A stretch of 15,768 nucleotides of DNA from Flavobacteriales bacterium UBA1959 (lineage in GTDB: Bacteria; Bacteroidota; Bacteroidia; Flavobacteriales_D; Sanyastnellaceae), in NCBI GenBank assembly GCA_002336085.1, contig DDEH01000050.1, positions 1 through 15,768 of the forward strand, written 5' to 3'. The position numbers were made by a program, and so were the translations under genes. Below are positions 13,644-15,768 of the stretch, one piece after another (position 1 is the stretch's first letter; every line of letters begins with the position of its first letter). The notes beneath the pieces are model-generated. The model saw nothing but the letters and a program-made list of their open reading frames with translations, was not told the DNA's origin and made no database searches.

Positions 13644-15749
13644 TCAGGAGATTCTGCTCCAGTTCGTACGGCCTTTGCGGGCACGTATCAACGCTGCTTT
13701 GAGGATAGCGTGCTCCGGAAGAGACAGGTCACCGTCCTCTTCTAAAATCCGATTGCCTATGTAACGTGCCGTGGTCAGAATTTCTCGGTCTTGAAGCAAG
13801 TCAGCCATTTTTAAGTCGGGAACTCCCGACTGCTGGGTCCCCATCAAATCACCAGGGCCGCGCAACTCCATGTCCACTTCTGCCAGTTCAAATCCATCAT
13901 TGGTGCGGCACATCGTTTCCAACCTGCGGCGTGCTTCTTTGGAAAATTCATTTCCGGTCATCAAAAGGCAATAACTCTGCTCGTCTCCACGTCCCACTCG
14001 TCCCCGAAGCTGATGCAGCTGTGCAAGACCAAATCTTTCAGAGCTCTCAATAACCATCACGCTAGCATTGGGGACGTTTACACCCACCTCAATGACTGTA
14101 GTGGCGACTAAGATCTGAGAGGTTCCATTGGAAAAACGTTCCATCTCAATGTCTTTGTCCTCAGATTTCATGCGTCCATGAACAATACCAATGCGAAATT
14201 CGGGAAGAGGGAAACGGCGAGACACGCTCTCGTATCCATCCATCAAATCTTTGTAGTCCATGCTGGAACTCTCCTCGATCAATGGATAGACTATGTAAAT
14301 CTGTCTTCCTCGGGCAATTTCATCTTCAATAAATTGAAATACAGACAGGCGCGCACTATCCGTTCGGTGTACGGTCTTGATGGATTTACGGCCAGGAGGC
14401 ATTTCATCAATAACACTCACATCCAAATCACCATAGGCCGTCATGGCCAGAGTGCGCGGTATCGGGGTAGCCGTCATGACTAAAACGTGTGGTGCTGGAG
14501 ATGCTTTTGCCCATAACTTACTGCGCTGAGCCACGCCAAATCGGTGCTGCTCATCGATGACAGCCAATCCCAACCGATGAAACTCCACACCGGGTTCGAT
14601 AAGCGCATGCGTGCCAATCAATAAATGCACCTCCCCTGATTTGAGTCCCTCCAGAATCGGACGCCGCGCCGCTTTTTTGACCGAACCGGTAAGCAACTCG
14701 ATGCGAATAGGGAGAGCTCCCAATGCTTCTCGAAACGACTCAAGGTGCTGATTAGCAAGTATTTCAGTCGGTGCCATCACACAAGCTTGATAGCCGTTGT
14801 CAATGGCAAGCAAAGCCGTCAAGAGTGCAACCATGGTCTTACCGCTACCTACATCACCCTGGAGCAAACGATTCATATGCCACCCCGTATTAAGGTCAGA
14901 TCGAATTTCACGCATTACCCTTTTCTGAGCACCCGTCAATTCAAACCCCAGATAATTCGAGTAAAAATCGTTGAAAAGCGTTCCTACCAATCCAAAACGC
15001 ACACCGGGCATATCATGAGTCTGCTCGCGCTTTTGAATCAGTAACTTCAGTTGCAAAAGCAGCAGTTCTTCAAACTTTAATCGGTTGCGAGCAGACTCGG
15101 CTTCCTCATGATTTTGAGGTGCGTGAGCCATGCACATGGCTTCAGCCTTGTTTGGCATTTTGAGCTCATCCAGCAAAAAAGACGGAAGTGATTCTGGCAA
15201 AACCAATTCAGGACTCGAGAGGAGGACGCGAATAACTTTGGCCAATCCTGACGATGCAAGTCCTCGGTTCGTCAACTTCTCCGTGGTCCGGTAAACCGGC
15301 TGCAGTCCCCTGCCGTTTCGCCGTTCAAAAGAATCTTCCAATTCAATCTCAGGATGCGGTAGATTCCAGCGGTTCTGATATTTTGCTGGCTTGCCGTAGA
15401 CCACCACTTTTTGGAGTGCTGGAATCTGTGCGGCCATCCACTTTGCCCCCTTGAACCATACCAAATCCAATGTTCCTGAATCGTCTTTGAACGTTGCCAC
15501 CAAACGAGAACCACGCTTGCTTGGAATCTGCTTCACATCCGTAATTACGCCCTTCATTTGAACAGCAATGGCGTCGGAAGTGATGTCCTTAACTTCGATG
15601 AAATCCGTGCGATCCTCGTACCTAAAAGGCAAGTGCTCTAAAAGATCTCCAGCATCATAAACGCCCAATTCTGACCGAAGCCACTCCGCCCGTTTTGGGC
15701 CAATGCCTGGGATGAATTCAACGGGAGTGTCTGCTTGGAGGTTTGCCAT
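13644..15749 (-). CDS. recG: ATP-dependent DNA helicase RecG
   Basis: Branch-migrating helicase of 701 aa that remodels stalled replication forks and Holliday junctions. The N-terminal wedge/OB domain begins with the helix-hairpin-helix-like FIPGIGPKRAEWL (12-24) and covers roughly the first 150 residues. The SF2 motor has Walker A GDVGSGKT (298-305), motif II DEQH (399-402), motif III TATPIPRT (426-433), motif V around TTVIEVGVNVPNA (550-562) and motif VI QLRGRVGRG (580-588). The C-terminal block ELRGPGDLMGTQQSG (628-642) is the conserved RecG tail that couples the motor to the wedge. Length and motif order are canonical and intact. Only 19 bp of upstream sequence is present, so the promoter and preceding gene are not visible. 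It is followed after 10 bp by the propeller-protein gene. Confidence 0.98.
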   Translation of the reverse strand: MANLQADTPVEFIPGIGPKRAEWLRSELGVYDAGDLLEHLPFRYEDRTDFIEVKDITSDAIAVQMKGVITDVKQIPSKRGSRLVATFKDDSGTLDLVWFKGAKWMAAQIPALQKVVVYGKPAKYQNRWNLPHPEIELEDSFERRNGRGLQPVYRTTEKLTNRGLASSGLAKVIRVLLSSPELVLPESLPSFLLDELKMPNKAEAMCMAHAPQNHEEAESARNRLKFEELLLLQLKLLIQKREQTHDMPGVRFGLVGTLFNDFYSNYLGFELTGAQKRVMREIRSDLNTGWHMNRLLQGDVGSGKTMVALLTALLAIDNGYQACVMAPTEILANQHLESFREALGALPIRIELLTGSVKKAARRPILEGLKSGEVHLLIGTHALIEPGVEFHRLGLAVIDEQHRFGVAQRSKLWAKASPAPHVLVMTATPIPRTLAMTAYGDLDVSVIDEMPPGRKSIKTVHRTDSARLSVFQFIEDEIARGRQIYIVYPLIEESSSMDYKDLMDGYESVSRRFPLPEFRIGIVHGRMKSEDKDIEMERFSNGTSQILVATTVIEVGVNVPNASVMVIESSERFGLAQLHQLRGRVGRGDEQSYCLLMTGNEFSKEARRRLETMCRTNDGFELAEVDMELRGPGDLMGTQQSGVPDLKMADLLQDREILTTARYIGNRILEEDGDLSLPEHAILKAALIRARKGRTNWSRIS

Positions 15750-15768
15750 CTCAATAGATCCGACGGAA

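Noticed and set aside
13634..13684. Longer start of the propeller protein overlapping recG
   Set aside because: The extra 17 residues precede a good signal/anchor segment and would bury it; ATG 13633 puts the basic residues and hydrophobic stretch at the true N-terminus.
1..15768. CRISPR arrays, insertion sequences, attachment sites or phage genes
   Set aside because: No regularly spaced repeats, transposase or integrase motifs, or terminal inverted repeats were seen; the tRNA-Val gene has no integrase or visible duplicated 3' end nearby.

Overview
The window is an ordinary-looking chromosomal segment of a member of the Bacteroidota, most likely Flavobacteriales. This rests on protein family signatures: a methyltransferase of the HSP(F/W)-motif type, a ~410-residue Glu/Leu/Phe/Val dehydrogenase with the GGAKSGI motif, an NhaD antiporter, and an ExbB with a signal-like N-terminal extension. 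Gene starts lack strong Shine-Dalgarno sequences, and two sites match the Bacteroidota sigma -7 consensus TAnnTTTG. By eye the GC content is just under 50% and even throughout. I see no insertion sequence, integrase, CRISPR array, rRNA or phage gene. No gene-free stretch reaches 300 bases; the longest are the ~130 bp upstream of exbB and the ~123 bp between anmK and the acyl-CoA dehydrogenase gene.

Layout. A tRNA-Val(UAC) on the minus strand opens the window. A plus-strand group follows: a SAM-dependent methyltransferase, a two-transmembrane sensor histidine kinase without a response regulator in view, and gpmI (cofactor-independent phosphoglycerate mutase), with gaps of 40 and 11 bp. gpmI converges on a long minus-strand series which, read 5'->3' on that strand, is anmK, a Glu/Leu/Phe/Val dehydrogenase gene, nhaD, exbB, exbD, tonB, folC. 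The exbB/exbD and tonB/folC pairs overlap by the 4-base ATGA, and exbD/tonB are 6 bp apart, so these four genes form a tight operon. anmK is divergent from a short-chain-type acyl-CoA dehydrogenase gene (plus strand). That gene converges on a minus-strand pair at the right end: recG and, 10 bp after it, an uncharacterised membrane-anchored protein with beta-propeller-like repeats.

Functions fall into central metabolism (gpmI, the amino acid dehydrogenase, acyl-CoA dehydrogenase, folC), cell-wall recycling (anmK), ion homeostasis and outer-membrane energisation (nhaD, exbB, exbD, tonB), signalling and modification (histidine kinase, methyltransferase) and DNA repair (recG). I found no clear undescribed system. 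The items most worth a second look are the propeller protein behind recG, the orphan kinase fused transcriptionally to gpmI, the acidic-linker TonB, and the small symmetric or repeated elements in the intergenic regions.
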